NCBI GenBank assembly: GCA_027924585.1
Contig: BSBM01000440.1
Coordinates: forward strand, 15,655,501 to 15,719,500
Direction of reading: 5' to 3'
Length of the DNA: 64,000 bases
Source: Larix kaempferi
Lineage: Eukaryota; Streptophyta; Pinopsida; Pinales; Pinaceae
The translations under genes were made by a program, and so were the position numbers. A model generated the notes under the pieces. That model did no database searches, was not told the DNA's origin, and saw only the letters and a program-made list of their open reading frames with translations. The first letter of the stretch is position 1, and every line of letters starts with the position of its first letter. This document shows positions 40,821 to 53,411 of the stretch, one piece after another.

Positions 40821-43304
40821 TGTAATACCCCCATTTTGATAGTTAGAACATATTGGATTTTAATGTAAATATTGTGCATATGTTATGTATAATTCCTAAT
40901 GTGGAGCTCAAGGCCAAGGCCCCGCTAGTGAATGCTCATCTTTAAGAGGAAAGTATCTGACATTGTGTGATCCATGTGCTCTTAAGCCATGGAAATTGTA
41001 AAATGATGTAAATATCATGTAATAAAAATACCAAGGGGTTGGCTATGGATGCAACTAAATGAGGGGAATATGTGTATCCACTAGGGATAGGTGAGGGGGT
41101 TGTGGGATTGAACCATAGGCTGCCATATGTCATCTTTAGAACCCACTTTTGACTGTCCTAGCTGTCATTTAATTATGTGTAAGGATGATTGCAGAAAACT
41201 GTTCCTAAGGTTGATGGAGTATGGGAAACCCTGAAATCCATAAGGCAGGGTATGGGCTTGGTTTACTTGAACCATAAGTCACTCCACCTCATGGGAGGAC
41301 ATTTTCTCTCATCCCCATTCCATGGGAACCATTCAATCTTTAGTTGGGGGGAGACGCATACCTAGCAGGGAAGAGAACCATAAATCACGATTTGGGAGAG
41401 AGCCATGAATTACAGAGCCAAGACCGCTCATAAATATGGGTGGGAGGTGAAAACCCGTTGAGGATCCATAGAACCAAACCTTGGGGGAGATTGGAGAGTT
41501 TTGGATGCTTAGGAAACCATAGATAAACAAAGATATGATTTCTTGAAATCGCAGACACGGTATAGAGCCTTTCGGCCGTAACCCTGAGGAGATCCAAGCG
41601 TGGATGAGAGTGCGGAAGAGAGAGCAGAGGTTGGAACTACTTGATAAACTCGGTGAAGACTGTTTGATTGAGGGGGAGATTCCTGTAGCTCTGTGGTTGA
41701 GCTCACTGTCTTAGCTTCCTCCTCCCTTGTCTCTTGGCATGCTTGATAAAGCCAACTGTATGTTCGCTTAGCATGATTGTTCGTGTGAAACCAAGGCTGT
41801 GAGTAAACCTAGGTAGTTCCTCCTTAGTGGATATGTATCCCCAGTTCGAGGGTGGTATTTGAGTGCTGAAATACTATAGGCTGGGAAGAGACCTATGGTT
41901 GGGTTGGAACGTTGCAGTCCATAGCTGGTTGCTTGGTGGTTTCAATTAAAGATAAGTGTTTCCTGTAGCCTCTAATTATGTCAATTTTATATACATGAAT
42001 GATTGTTTGTTTATGTCATAATGCATGGATTGATCCAGATGATAATGGAACTGAATACTTGTACTTCATGTTATTATTATGCCTATGATGAAATGCTGGT
42101 AAATGTATTATGAATGTGTGTTAATAAGGTCTAATGCAGCTGTGTTTTGCCTCCATGTGTTTTATTTATATGTAAATATGCTCATTGATGAATAGGGATG
42201 AGTTTGGTTGAGGCCCTGGATGTGTAGAAGGTTCATTTAGGGCTTTGGGGAGGAAATAGAAACCCCCCTGTGGTATTCATGCTTTCCCTATGGATTAGAT
42301 GAAGGGAAGGGATATGATTGAGGATTATAAGAGCCCCTTACAGAGTGTTGAAGATTTATTGATGAAGTTTGGGGCCACCTTTACGGTTGGAAGAAGGACA
42401 AGATAAGAGTCATTGGATGTGGCAGAGGATCATGTCATTGCATAGGGATCCTTGAGAGCTTTCCAACAGTACCATACTTTCCCAAAATGGACTTAGGATG
42501 AGGAATATATCAGCTTGAGAAGTTGGCTATAACATGGGTAATTGGTTGACTTTCGACCTTCTGAACCCGTAGTGCGGACTACGGATCGTGGGAGCTGAAG
42601 GCGTGAATTCTTAGCGTGATTCTTAGGATTTTCGACTCTGACTCCCGCAAGATGGATTGCGGAGTGCGGAAGTTGGAGGGGTAAATATTCGAAGTTGGAG
42701 AATTGGTGTTCCGACTTTCTGACTCCCACATTGCGGACTACGTAGTGTGGAAGTCGGAATTGGAAATATTCGAAGTTGGAGAATTGGTGTTCCAAATTTC
42801 CGACTCCCGCATTGCATACTGCGGAGTGCGGAAGTCGGAAGTGGAGATATTCAAAATTGGAGAATTGGTGTTTCGACTTTCAGATTCCCGCATCGCAGAA
42901 TGCAGAGTGCGGAAGTCGGAAGTGTAAATATTCGAAGTTGGAGAATTGGTGTTCTGACTTTTTGACTCCCACATTGCGGGATGCAGAGTGCAGAAGTTAG
43001 AAGTGGAAATATTCGAGGTTGGATATTTGGCATTCCGACTTTCCGACTCCCGCATCGTGGATTGCGAAACTGCGGAAGTCGGAGAGCAGTTTCTTCGACG
43101 CTGTGTAATTAGTGTTCCGTCTTTCGACTTCTGACTTGTGGCTTGCAGATTGCTGCTTGCGGAATTGCAGATTGCGGACTGAGATATTTGAGCTGTAAAA
43201 GGGTGCATAGTTGCGGATAGTTTAAAGAAAAAAATTATTAGCAGATTGTTCAAGGTTGTTCCCCCGTCACTCTAAAGAGAACTGAGGGGATCGGGGACGT
43301 GACA
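40821..43304 (+). repeat. Element N 5' LTR
   Basis: TGTAATACCCCC...GGGGACGTGACA, about 2.48 kb. Contains eight ~81-bp hairpin-forming repeats near its 3' end. Confidence 0.93.
42540..43190. repeat. 81-bp hairpin repeat array, N 5' LTR
   Basis: Eight units starting with AATTGGTGTTCC at about 42,540, 42,620, 42,701, 42,782, 42,863, 42,944, 43,025 and 43,107. Each unit is internally self-complementary (TTCCGACT ... CCACA ... TGTGG ... AGTCGGAA). The period of 81 is divisible by three, so stop-free repeats appear in several frames; they are not genes. Confidence 0.93.
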
Positions 43305-43306
43305 GA

Positions 43307-43320
43307 TGGTATCAGAGCCC
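43307..43320 (+). promoter_or_regulatory. Element N primer binding site (tRNA-iMet)
   Basis: TGGTATCAGAGCCC two bases after the 5' LTR, exact over the first 12 bases of the initiator tRNA-Met complement. Confidence 0.95.
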
Positions 43321-44946
43321 AAGGTTGCAGCACTAGGGCTGCTTGGGCCAAGGTATGAGTTATAGGAAGATAACCAGAATTGAATGAGGTGCAAGGGCAT
43401 ACAATGTGCCTTGAAGGACTCCATATGGAGTTGGAATTGAACATATTTCAATGTTGATAAAGAGGAAAATATATCACCTTAAAATATTTCTGTTTATAGC
43501 ATAAGAATTGCATGCTAGGAAATTAGTAAGTGTAAATGTGATGCATGTGTATATGTCTTGAATTACTACTTGGTGGGAAAATCATAGCTAATGATCCCTT
43601 GTGTGCTTGATAGAGAGGCCATGAAATTGGATCAACTATGATGTGGAAGGGGAATTACATGCTATGATGAGGGATTGGAAAGGGAGAATTCCTCAACTCC
43701 TCTCTTGTTGTTATATTTACATTTTATGAGTTATATATATATGAAATTATGGTATAGGAATGTTGAAAATTCAAGAGATTAGATAGATGAAATGTGTATG
43801 CATTGTAGGAATATTAAGAGATAATGCATACTGCATGTAAACTTATTTGTGCTTGCATATGGTATTGCATATTGATAGAAGTTCTTAATGAGCACATTGC
43901 ATTTCAATTTGAATGCACACTTAACAAGGATGCACATCCACTAAAGGGATTGCGGGAAAAGCCTATGCTGCATGTCTGTGATTCTTGCAATGTTGCACAA
44001 AGATATGGAGAAAATATTTTTGAGATGCCTTGCTTACACTTTGTTTTGAGAAATGACGAAAATATTGTTTCTGGGGCTCTTCATTTTAGCAAGAGGATAT
44101 CCTAGATATAGTGATGGACATAATACATCCAAATTTGTTGGAAACCCACAACAAAAGGACCAAGATAATAGAAGCATGGTTGAAGATGTTGATAATGATA
44201 TTGCATATGACTAGCAGCCTTGTGAAGAAAGGTTGGAGCACAAATCCATGATCAAGAGGATGGTGGAAGGACTGTGTAGCCCTTGGTACAAAGCCAACTA
44301 ATCAAGTAACATCAGATATGTTGATGGCAACCATGCAGGTAACGTTTTATTTATACTAATTGCATAAATGTTGAGAAAGGATGGGTAAGAATCCATTTAA
44401 CCATGTTTTAAATCATCATAAAATGGTATGCATGCAATAGTGAATGACATCCCACAGGGTATGGTGGGGTATGTGGTAATAAAGGAAATGAGCATTATAC
44501 CATGTAACTATTTAAAATTTGTAATGCATCCATAATAAATAAGAGCATGCCATGTGTGAAACCATGAGGATGTTGGGTTGTGAAGCCTGCAATGCTCAAC
44601 AAGTATCCCATGAAATCCCTATTGGTGTTAATTTGGGGTGAAATCTCTTTTCCAACAACCAAGGAGTGAGAAAACTCCTAATGTGTTGTGTTTAGATGAA
44701 TACGAAGGCACCCAGATAGTTAACCAGGTAATTAGGGAGATGGTTGGGTATTGTGTTGAAGCATTGACTAAGATTCCCAACTTACCATGGTAAGAAACTT
44801 GTGTAGGAACAAGAGTGTATAGATCACTGTTTGTAGTGCATTGGGTACACTCAGTAAATGTACATTAACAGATTATGCAAATGTTGTGAATGTGCATGGA
44901 TATGTGTGGGTGCACATGTTGGGATGCATTGTGTGAATGCATGGTT

Positions 44947-44985
<39 letters not shown>

Positions 44986-47231
44986 TTACAATTAGATAAT
45001 AGATGAAATGGTAGAATTATTGAAAATTCTAAGACCTTTTCATGAGATGCTATGGGGAAAGAATCGCATGAAGAAGGTAGTTGTGTTTGATGGGATACCG
45101 AGATGCTATGTTGGGAGGAAAGAGTTGCATGAAATGATATGGTTGTGTAATCATGAATGATGAAAGTTTTATTTGAATTCATGTATATATGATGTGAATG
45201 TATCTTGCAATTTACTGTGATAATGATGCACATAAAGTAGATGTATCTCATTGTCTTCGAGAAAACAACAACTGATAGTGTTTGAATTATTGAGTCCTAT
45301 AATTCTAAGATCACTTCACTGACTGTTGTAACAATGAAATGATTATGTGCATGGATACTCACCAAGTGTTTGGCTGATGGAAATTCATATAGGATATTTT
45401 GCTAATAATTGCTAATGGTTGTTTGGCTAATTTGGGATGGTGTCAGGAGGACATGTTGTAGGTAGATGTCTATGATATGGGAGAAATCCTAAACCATAAT
45501 GGATAGAGTGATGCCACTTACAAGAGCCAAACAATATGAGGATGGCCTCATGGTTGAATAAACCAAATTTTTGTAGTGAACATAACTGTGAATTTGGATT
45601 TGAGCTTGATTATTAATATTGCCGACTGTTTGGATATTTGAGAAGTGTGTCAGGAGGACACATTGCAGGAAGAGAAAATACATCTGCAAACTGATAAGTG
45701 TTTTGTAACCCTAGCTGAGAATACGCATGTCTAAGTATTATGATTAATATACATAGCATGCTTTTATTTTAGACTACTTGAGTGTGATTAGGGACTACAT
45801 GACTCACATTGGAAAGGGGTGCACACCTTTCGGGTGTTGTGTTGTGTTATGGTTATCAACATTGACTACACCCTAAAGGAATGGATGCATTCCTAGTGTT
45901 TCAATATTAGAGGGTGAATTGTATGAAGTATGATATGATTTTATATCATCGATATTGATGAGCTTACCTACCCATCTTGTGTTGTCAAGTATTACACATG
46001 AAATTGGTGATGCATGCTAAGAAGAAAAGTGAGATGGGTGTCGATACTGGTTGGAACACGTGGAGATGCCTATGGATCCGTAGTAGAGCCCTTGAATTGG
46101 AAATGGTTATGGTGCAGTTTCCTTCCATTGGCTTGTTGACCTAGACAGAAGTGTTGGCTTGGCAATGGAGAGGGAAAACCAGGTATGGGACTGGTTTGGC
46201 ACCATAAATGCTTGGTAAATCTATTCGATGCACTGTTTGAGCATTGAATGTTGTAGAGAAACCTGTGTGCTGGACAAAAATTCCTTAAACGCTTGGTAAA
46301 TCCAGTCGGTACACTAGTTGGGCATTGAATGTTGTGGAGCAGCCTGCGTGCTGGCCAAACATTCATTATTATCTCCACAGGTGATCTAAGGATTGTAAAG
46401 AAAATAAGGATCCCATGGAATAATGCGAAGACGCCCAATATAAATAAGTATTTGGTTATCTAGCATCTTCTTGCTTATTTAATGTGAATATACATGTGTA
46501 TATGATTCGGCTATGGTTTTTAAACTCTTGTTTAGAGATAAACCCTATGAAAATGAACTTGACATGTGAATTGACTCAATGTTTGAGTGTAGGTGTTGCT
46601 GGAAGCAAGAACCTTGAAGCCATCCTAAGGGTGGATGTGGACATGTGATTGTCCTAGAAATATCAGTATGAGTATCAATGGAAATGGTGATAGTGGACTG
46701 GTGTGGGTCCTAGTAGCCAAAGGTTCTGTAGGAAACAATGGGGAAGGGTTCCCTGGTTGAGAAGCCTTAGACAAACCTTAGACACCAAGTGTCATCGCCA
46801 AAACAAGGAAAAGGCGAGTCAAGCATTCACATTTGAAGTGAAAGAGACCAAGGAGCATGGAACCATAGTTGGGGTGGGACTTCGGATTGGAACAATATTA
46901 AGAGGGGGAAACTCTTACTCTTCTCTTTCTCTTTTGGTTGATGCATCCTAGAAACAAAAAATTGTTGAATGCATGTTATGGATGAAAGTTGATTATGTTT
47001 ATCTTGCTTGAAATAAATTGTGAATGCTGAATTAGTTAATTCCATGTGAAAGGATAAACATGAATGAGTTCATTTGTATGTTGGAAAAACATGAAATGTG
47101 TGGAAGTCTCATGGATAAAGCATGAACTTTCCATGTCAATTGGGAAATTAATTGACTGATCTTAATGCTTATGTTATGCCCGGCCTAACAAGAATTGCAA
47201 TGATGAATTTCACAGGTGAAAATTAAATCAA
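43321..47231 (+). other. Element N interior without coding capacity
   Basis: No gag/pol domain seen in 3.9 kb. It holds an (AT)n microsatellite at about 44,947-44,983 and two ~80-bp tandem copies at about 46,206-46,366 (GCTTGGTAAATC...GCATTGAATGTTGT). Short frames (for example 43,824-44,105) have no recognisable domain. Confidence 0.7.
44947..44983. repeat. (AT)n microsatellite
   Basis: Uninterrupted AT dinucleotide run inside element N. Confidence 0.95.
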
Positions 47232-47801
47232 TTGGCTACAGCTGTTACAAGACAAGTGTTGTTAGTAAGAAAAGTGTGGACAGCTGTGCACATTGACATG
47301 GAAGCAAACCAAAAAATACTGGATTTGGCCAGAAATCTTCTTCAAACAATTTCCAAGACCCAAGAAAATATTGGGGAAATTCTCAAGCTACAAAAGCAAC
47401 AGAATGAGATGAACCACAAGGTTTTGCAGAACTCTATTTGTCTGCAAAATGAGGTAAAGGGCATTCTGAAAGTTATTAGCAGTGGAAAGGACAATGTGTC
47501 AATGAAGAGACTATCACCCAATTAGACCATTAAGAAATGCTCAAGGCTGAAAGACTCAAGGGAAATGGAGTAGGCAAAGAAAAATCATCCACTGGAATGT
47601 TGGGAATGTGGAGGGAATCATTGCCTTCATAACTTCCCAACAAAGGACATCAAGAAGAATTGTAGCCACAAAGTTTCCAGACTTGTGGATCAACTGGAAG
47701 ATAAAGAACGAGAAGGGACTGTTGTGGAGCTGGAAGGTCAACTCTAGCAGGAGAAGCTTGTAGGATGCAAAGGACTTGGTCTAGAAGCTCAAAGTAAAAG
47801 A
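47232..47801 (+). pseudogene. Element N gag-like remnant with broken zinc knuckle
   Basis: One frame with stops at 47,523, 47,571 and 47,744. A helical stretch (LDLARNLLQTISKTQENIG, LKLQKQQNEMNHKVLQ) precedes CWECGGNHCLHNFP near 47,598. The C-x2-C-x3-H spacing fits the CWxCGGxH knuckles of some Ty3-type gag proteins, but the last Cys is Phe. A second helical, charged segment follows (VSRLVDQLEDKEREG). I infer a decayed gag C-terminus; the rest of gag and all of pol are absent. Confidence 0.5.
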
Positions 47802-47900
47802 TGAAATGCAGGATAGACCTGCCACATTTTGTGAATTTTGGACATGTGTAAATTGTATATGTATTCCAAAGTATTGGAACAATGAGGATGATGTTATTCT

Positions 47901-47912
47901 GGGGGGGGGAAT
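47901..47912 (+). promoter_or_regulatory. Element N polypurine tract
   Basis: Nine G residues and A, ending two bases before the 3' LTR. Confidence 0.85.
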
Positions 47913-50388
47913 TGTAATACCCCCATGTTGACCCTTAGAACATATTGTATTTTAATGTAAATATTTTGCATATGTGATGTATAATTCCTAGTGTGGAGCT
48001 CAAGGCCAAGGCCCTGCTAGTGAATGCTCAGCTTTAAGAGGAAAGTATCTAACATTGTGTGATCCATGTGCTATTAAGCCATGGAAATTGTAAAATGATG
48101 TAAATATCATGCAATAAAAATACGAAGGGGCTGGTTATGGATGCAACTAAATGAGGGGGCTATGTTTATCCACTAGGGAGAGGTGAGGGGGTTTTGGGAT
48201 TGAACTATAGGATTCCATATGTCATCTTTAGAACCCACCTTTGACTGTCCTAACTGTCATTTAATTATGTGTAAGGATGACTGCAGAAAACTATTCTTGA
48301 GTTTGATGGAGTATGGGCAACCTTGAAATCCGTAAGGCAGGGTATGGGCTTGGTTTGATTGACCCATAAGTCACTCCACCTCATGGGAGGACATTTTCTC
48401 TCATCCCCATCCCATGGGAACCATTCAAGCTTCATTTTGGGGGGGGGGCGAGGACCTAGCAAGGAAGAGAACCGGAAATCGCGATTTGGGAGAGAGCCAT
48501 GAATTGCAGATCCAAGACCACTCAGAAATCTGGGTGGGAGGTGAAAAATCGTTGGGATCCATAGAACCGAACCTTGGGGGTGATTAGAGAGTGTTGGATG
48601 CTCAAGATAGAGAAACCCAGATATGATAGCCCGAAATTGCAGACGCGGGACAGAGCCTTTCGGTTGTAAGCATGAGGAGATCCAAGCATGGATGACAGTG
48701 CAGAAGAGAGAGTAGAGGCTGGAACCTTTTGATAAACTTGGTTAAGACTGTTGATTGAGAGGGAGATGCCTATATCTCTATGGTTGAGCTCATTGTCTTA
48801 GCTTCCTCCTCCCTTGTCTCTTGGCATGCTTGATAAACCCAACTGTGTGTTGTCTTAACATGACTATTGGTGTGAAACCAAGGCTGTGAGTAAACCTGGG
48901 TAGTTCCTCCTTAGTGGATACATATCGTTTGAGGGTGGTCTCTGAGTGCTGAAATACTAAAGGATGGGCATAGACCTATGGTTGGTTTGGAAAGTTGCAG
49001 TCCATAGCCAGTTGCTTGGTGGTTTCAATTAAAGATAAGTGTTTCCTATTGCCTATGATTATGTCAATTTTATATACATGAATGATTGTTTTTTATGTGA
49101 AAATGCATGGATTGATCTAGATGATAATGGAACTGAATACCTGTACTTCACGTTATTATTATGCCTATGATGAAATGTTGGTAAATGTATTCTGAGTGTG
49201 TGTTAATAAGGTCTAATGCAGCTGTGTTTTCCCTCAATGTGTTTTATTTATATGTAAATATGTTCATTGATGAATAGGGATGAGTTTGGTTGAGGCCTTG
49301 GATGTGAAGAAGGTTCAGTTAGGGATTTGGGGAGGAAATAGACACCCCCCCCTGTGGTATTCATGATTTCCCTGTGGATCAGATGAAGGGTAGGGCTATT
49401 ATTGAGGAGTATAAGAGCCCCTTACAGAGTGGTGAAGAGGTCTTGATAAAGTTTGGGGCCACATTTTAGGTTGGAATAAGGACATGATAAGAGTCATCGA
49501 ATGTCGCAGAGGATAATGTCGTTTCACAGGGCTCACAGAGAGATTTTCAACGGTACCATATTTTCCCAAAATGGACTTAGGATGAGGAAGTAACGACTTG
49601 AGAAGTTGGTTGTAACAAGGATAATTGGTTGAATTCCGACTTTCCGAACCCACAGTGCAGACTACGGATCGTGGAAGCCGGAGGTGTGAATTCTCGACGT
49701 GATGCTTAGGAGTTCCGACTCTGATTCCTGCAAGACGGATTGCAGATTGTGGAATTTGGAGGGGTAACTCTTCGAATTTGGAGAATTGGTGTTCCGAATT
49801 TCCCACTCCCGCATCGTGGACTGTGGAGTGGGGAAGTCGAACGTGGGAATCTTAGAAGTTGGAGAATCGGTGTTCTGACTTTTTAACTCCCGCATCATAG
49901 ACTGCAGAGTGTGGAAGTTGGAAGTTTAAATCTTTGAAGTTGGAGAATTGGTGTTCCGACTTTCCGACTCCCGCATCACAGACTACGGACTGTGGAACTT
50001 GGAAGTTGGAAATATTCAAAGTTGAAGAATTGGTGTTCCAAATTTTTGATTCTCGCATTGCGGACTACGTATTGCGAAATTCAGAATTGGACATATTCTA
50101 GGTTGGATATTTGGCATTCCGACTTTTCGAGTCCCGCATCGTGGATTGTGGAGCTGCATAATTCGGAGAGGAGTTTCTTCGACACTTTGTAATTAGTGTT
50201 CTGTCTTCCAACTTCTGACTTGCGGATTGCAGATTGCTGCTTGTGGAATTGCATATTATAGACTGAGATCATTGAGGTGTAAAAAGGTGCATAGTTGTGG
50301 ATATTTTAAAGAAAAAAAATATTAGCAGGTTGTTTAAGGTTGTTCCCCCATCACTCTAAAGGGATTTGAGGGGATCAAGGACATGATA
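47913..50388 (+). repeat. Element N 3' LTR
   Basis: TGTAATACCCCCATG...AAGGACATGATA; the terminal CA has become TA. Its last ~240 bp are included in the tandem duplication. Confidence 0.93.
49622..50270. repeat. 81-bp hairpin repeat array, N 3' LTR
   Basis: Same array as in the 5' LTR (units at about 49,622, 49,703, 49,784, 49,865, 49,946, 50,028 and 50,110), independently diverged. Confidence 0.9.
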
Positions 50389-52060
50389 AGCTTGATGGTT
50401 GGACCTTTTTGTGTCTGAAAAATATGTTAAGGAGTGTGAAGCAATAGGGATATCAGATTCAAGGCCAGATTTAGAGTTCTATGCACAATGTACTAGGGCC
50501 ATTTATGCTTCGACCACAGTTACCACTGAAGTCTCTACAAGGCTACCTCGACACACCGGTATATGCATACTAAACTAAATTACACTTGAACTCAATCAGA
50601 GTGTGGATATCATTTAAAAACAAATAATCTACTCCTGTTCAAGAGATATTAAATTTTTGGGAGGATTTTTCTGATTTTTGAGGTCCAAAGAGAAAGAGCA
50701 CTATGGTGGACAACTTAACTAGTTTATTTTTAGGCTCTTCCAAACAGGACAAGAGGGACACGAATCCTCAACATGAGAATTGTATGAAATTCATTAGTGT
50801 ATTAGGAACCTCATATGACTGATATAACAAAAAATAGGAATTCATATTACTTTTAATCAAATATTCTTCAAAACTAGTCAAATAAAGGTGTTAAAGAGCT
50901 AGTCTTGAGAAAAGTCATCCCAAACAGCCTCTAAGGCTCTTGAATTATTCTTCTAACGAATAATATGACTCAGAAATGTACAAAATATGAATAATCAAAC
51001 ATTAATTGAGTTTAATAAGAAATAAATAGGTGTACCATAGCTCATATTACATAGAAAGTAATCAATCTTGGATTTTTTACAAAGATTGGAGAAGAATGAG
51101 GAGAGGAAGTGTAATCCATGAATCTGAAATGTAAGAGGTCAAGGAGATTATATATTCTCATGGGAGGTGATCCGTACTTCTAAAAATTCTTTCAAGCTCT
51201 CCATCTGATCTCTCTCTCAAAGTGAGACTCATCAAACCACCTCAAATCAACTCAATTTTGTCTGGATCTCTGCATACACTCTGAAGGATCAATATCAACA
51301 TAAAGGGATGGATCATATATGTAAATAATTAATTAATGGCTGCAATGGATCATATGTAGAATAATGGAACAAGAACTATGGGAAACATCTCCAGGGTGCA
51401 TCTCCAAATCCTAGAGAATCTTAGAGCTTACTCATACACAAATGACAAACTATCCAAAAAGATGTGAATGTGGTGCTACTTCTTTCTTTTATTGATTGGG
51501 TGGCTTGTTGAGAAAGTTAGTTTTCTAGTGTACCTACTTGGCCTCAACAAGTTAGTTTTCTAGTGGACCTACTTGGCCTCATCCAATGCGCCTTCCTTGA
51601 TTGAGTTGGAACTTTCCTTCTTTTCACACTGACTAGATTTATTATTTTTGGAAACTGCGTCCTCATTGCTTTTCCTGTTGTTTCCTTTTTTCCACACTCA
51701 CTAGATTTTATTATTATTTTTGAAACTTCTCCCTCCTTTTCTTTCTAGATGTTTCCTACTTTTCCTCACTTTCTCTTTGTGCACTTTCCTTCTTTATGCA
51801 CTGCTTTTTCCAGTTTCCTTCCTTTTACTGACATCTTGCTTTGTGTTGCTTTCTTCCAGTTTCCTCTTTCGTTTGAAAAATCATAAGGATAGCCTTATAT
51901 ATTTATGCTCCCTCATGGGGCCCTTGGCATCTCTCCAAATCATTATCACATTTAATAATAATTAATTATTAAAATATTAATTGCACCTCCTATTTAATTT
52001 ATTCCAAAACACTACAGTCCAATTTATTCCTCGTTAATTTAATTTCCTAGGCCAATGTTA
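50389..52060 (-). repeat. G1 3' LTR, right piece
   Basis: Starts at the second AGCTT and matches 58,775-60,398. It ends near GGCCA (52,054) or TGTTA (52,060), next to the PPT. A stop-free T/C-rich stretch at 51,720-51,965 is LTR sequence, not a gene. Confidence 0.9.
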
Positions 52061-52069
52061 TCCCCCTTT
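52061..52069 (-). promoter_or_regulatory. G1 polypurine tract, first copy
   Basis: Minus strand AAAGGGGGA beside the LTR; repeated at 55,084-55,092 by the duplication. Confidence 0.75.
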
Positions 52070-52253
52070 ATTAATTAATTCACTGATTTTCTCTAGGATC
52101 CATGGGGGTTTGGTGGGTTCTTGGACGCTTCCTGGTGCTGACGAAATGGGAACATGAAAGTCCTCTTCTACCAAGATAGCTTGTCCTCAAGCAAGAATCC
52201 AACTCCAACCAACTATGAATCCAACTAATGACTTCACTCCTCAAAATATGTTG

Positions 52254-52750
52254 TTAGATGTCCAAAATTGGAATCTTCAATTCCAAGCTAAATACCAAAG
52301 GTCCACCATGTTTATGTTGCACCACTCTGATTATAGTCATTCCCCTAATGAATAACTCCTCTTCAACAAAATTTTCAAACCAGCTAAGACAACTGAGAAG
52401 AATGCTCGGGTCCCACTGTCTCCTTTGCATCCTCCAAAACATCAATGGTGTCTGAAACCACCCCTCAATTCCTGGATCCCATGGTCCTTGTTGCATACCA
52501 TCCATCATCACTGTTGCTTGTGACAACCTATCACTCCACAATATGCCATGATCCATCCACCACCATGTTGTAAGTTCATCACTCCTAAGTCATCTGAAGG
52601 TCTTTGTTACGTGTTCCAACAATGGTTGGATCTCTTCTTGTACAAACTGATTTCTTACATGCTCTGTTGTTCCCAACATGATTTGTATGAAAATTGATTT
52701 TCCCTTGCATGGTAGTTCCAAATATTCCTTGTATTTGCACATCCAATCCA
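52254..52750 (-). pseudogene. G1 internal frame near the 3' end, unknown (copy 1)
   Basis: The minus-strand frame includes KYKEYLELPCKGKSIFIQIM, GTTEHVRNQFVQEEIQPLL, then a stop, then SDRLSQATVMMDGMQ and WFENFVEEELFIRGMTIIRV, ending LELKIPILDI at 52,254. Downstream in the element it is followed by CLRTSYL-type sequence (TTGCTTGAGGACAAGC, about 52,190), a word often seen just before the PPT of plant Ty3-type elements. I recognise no domain. The second copy at 55,277-55,774 carries a one-base insertion that changes the frame. Confidence 0.35.
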
Positions 52751-53411
52751 TGGGGGTATGTTTACTGAAAAATATCTAAGGGTTTCCATGCATATCATTG
52801 TTGTTGCTCACATGGTAAAGCAATGTTATTATAACAAAACATTTTATCACAAAGGAAAAAAGAATTTTTACCTCGATGAATATTCATCCTTGCGTTGTAT
52901 ATATCCACCAAACCAAAGGATGAACAAACACTCCAACAGAAGGATCCAAATGGAAAGCATGTAGCTTCCCCATGAGAAAGCTTTGCTCTGGTGCAAGAGC
53001 TCAACTCACTGACACTGATTCCACTCAAATTATTCAAGTGGAGCTTCTATGAATTGATATGCATGATGGAGACATCAGATAGATGCCTCTGCTTCTGCTT
53101 GAAAAAATGGAAAGGAAATGGTGCACTTGTTAGGACAAATGGATTGACCTTTAATTCATCAATGGAATATGTGGAGCTGCATAATTCGGAGAGGAGTTTC
53201 TTCGACACTTTGTAATTAGTGTTCTGTCTTCCAACTTCTGACTTGCGGATTGCAGATTGCTGCTTGTGGAATTGCATATTATAGACTGAGATCATTGAGG
53301 TGTAAAAAGGTGCATAGTTGTGGATATTTTAAAGAAAAAAAATATTAGCAGGTTGTTTAAGGTTGTTCCCCCATCACTCTAAAGGGATTTGAGGGGATCA
53401 AGGACATGATA

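Larger units (their letters stand above)
40821..50388 (+). mobile_element. LTR element 'N' inserted in the G1 LTR
   Basis: 9.57-kb plus-strand element with ~2.48-kb LTRs (40,821-43,304 and 47,913-50,388), tRNA-iMet PBS, G-rich PPT and a perfect AGCTT target duplication (40,816-40,820 / 50,389-50,393). The uninterrupted target is preserved at 58,775-58,779. The 4.6-kb interior lacks pol; only a broken gag-like frame is seen near its 3' end. It is therefore non-autonomous. The first ~110 LTR bases differ at about 9 positions by eye, so the insertion is fairly old. Confidence 0.93.
50147..53169. repeat. Tandem duplication, first copy (~3,023 bp)
   Basis: Contains the last ~240 bp of the N 3' LTR, the rest of the G1 3' LTR, PPT and part of the G1 interior. 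The same sequence restarts at 53,170. I noticed only a handful of differences, for example an A/G near 53,443, an A/G near 54,497 and an extra C near 55,483. Confidence 0.97.

Noticed and set aside
42540-43190. CRISPR-like array
   Set aside because: Repeats are contiguous diverged 81-bp units without unique spacers, inside an LTR of a plant element.
42493-43253. Several overlapping frames on both strands in the N 5' LTR, and similar ones at 49,399-50,272
   Set aside because: The 81-bp unit is a multiple of three and lacks stops, so repeats of 27 residues appear in many frames; there is no evidence of coding.
51720-51965. Hydrophobic 81-codon frame, repeated at 54,743 and, diverged, at 60,094
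   Set aside because: It lies in the G1 LTR; T/C-rich LTR sequence gives a membrane-like translation. The copies follow the LTRs and the tandem duplication.
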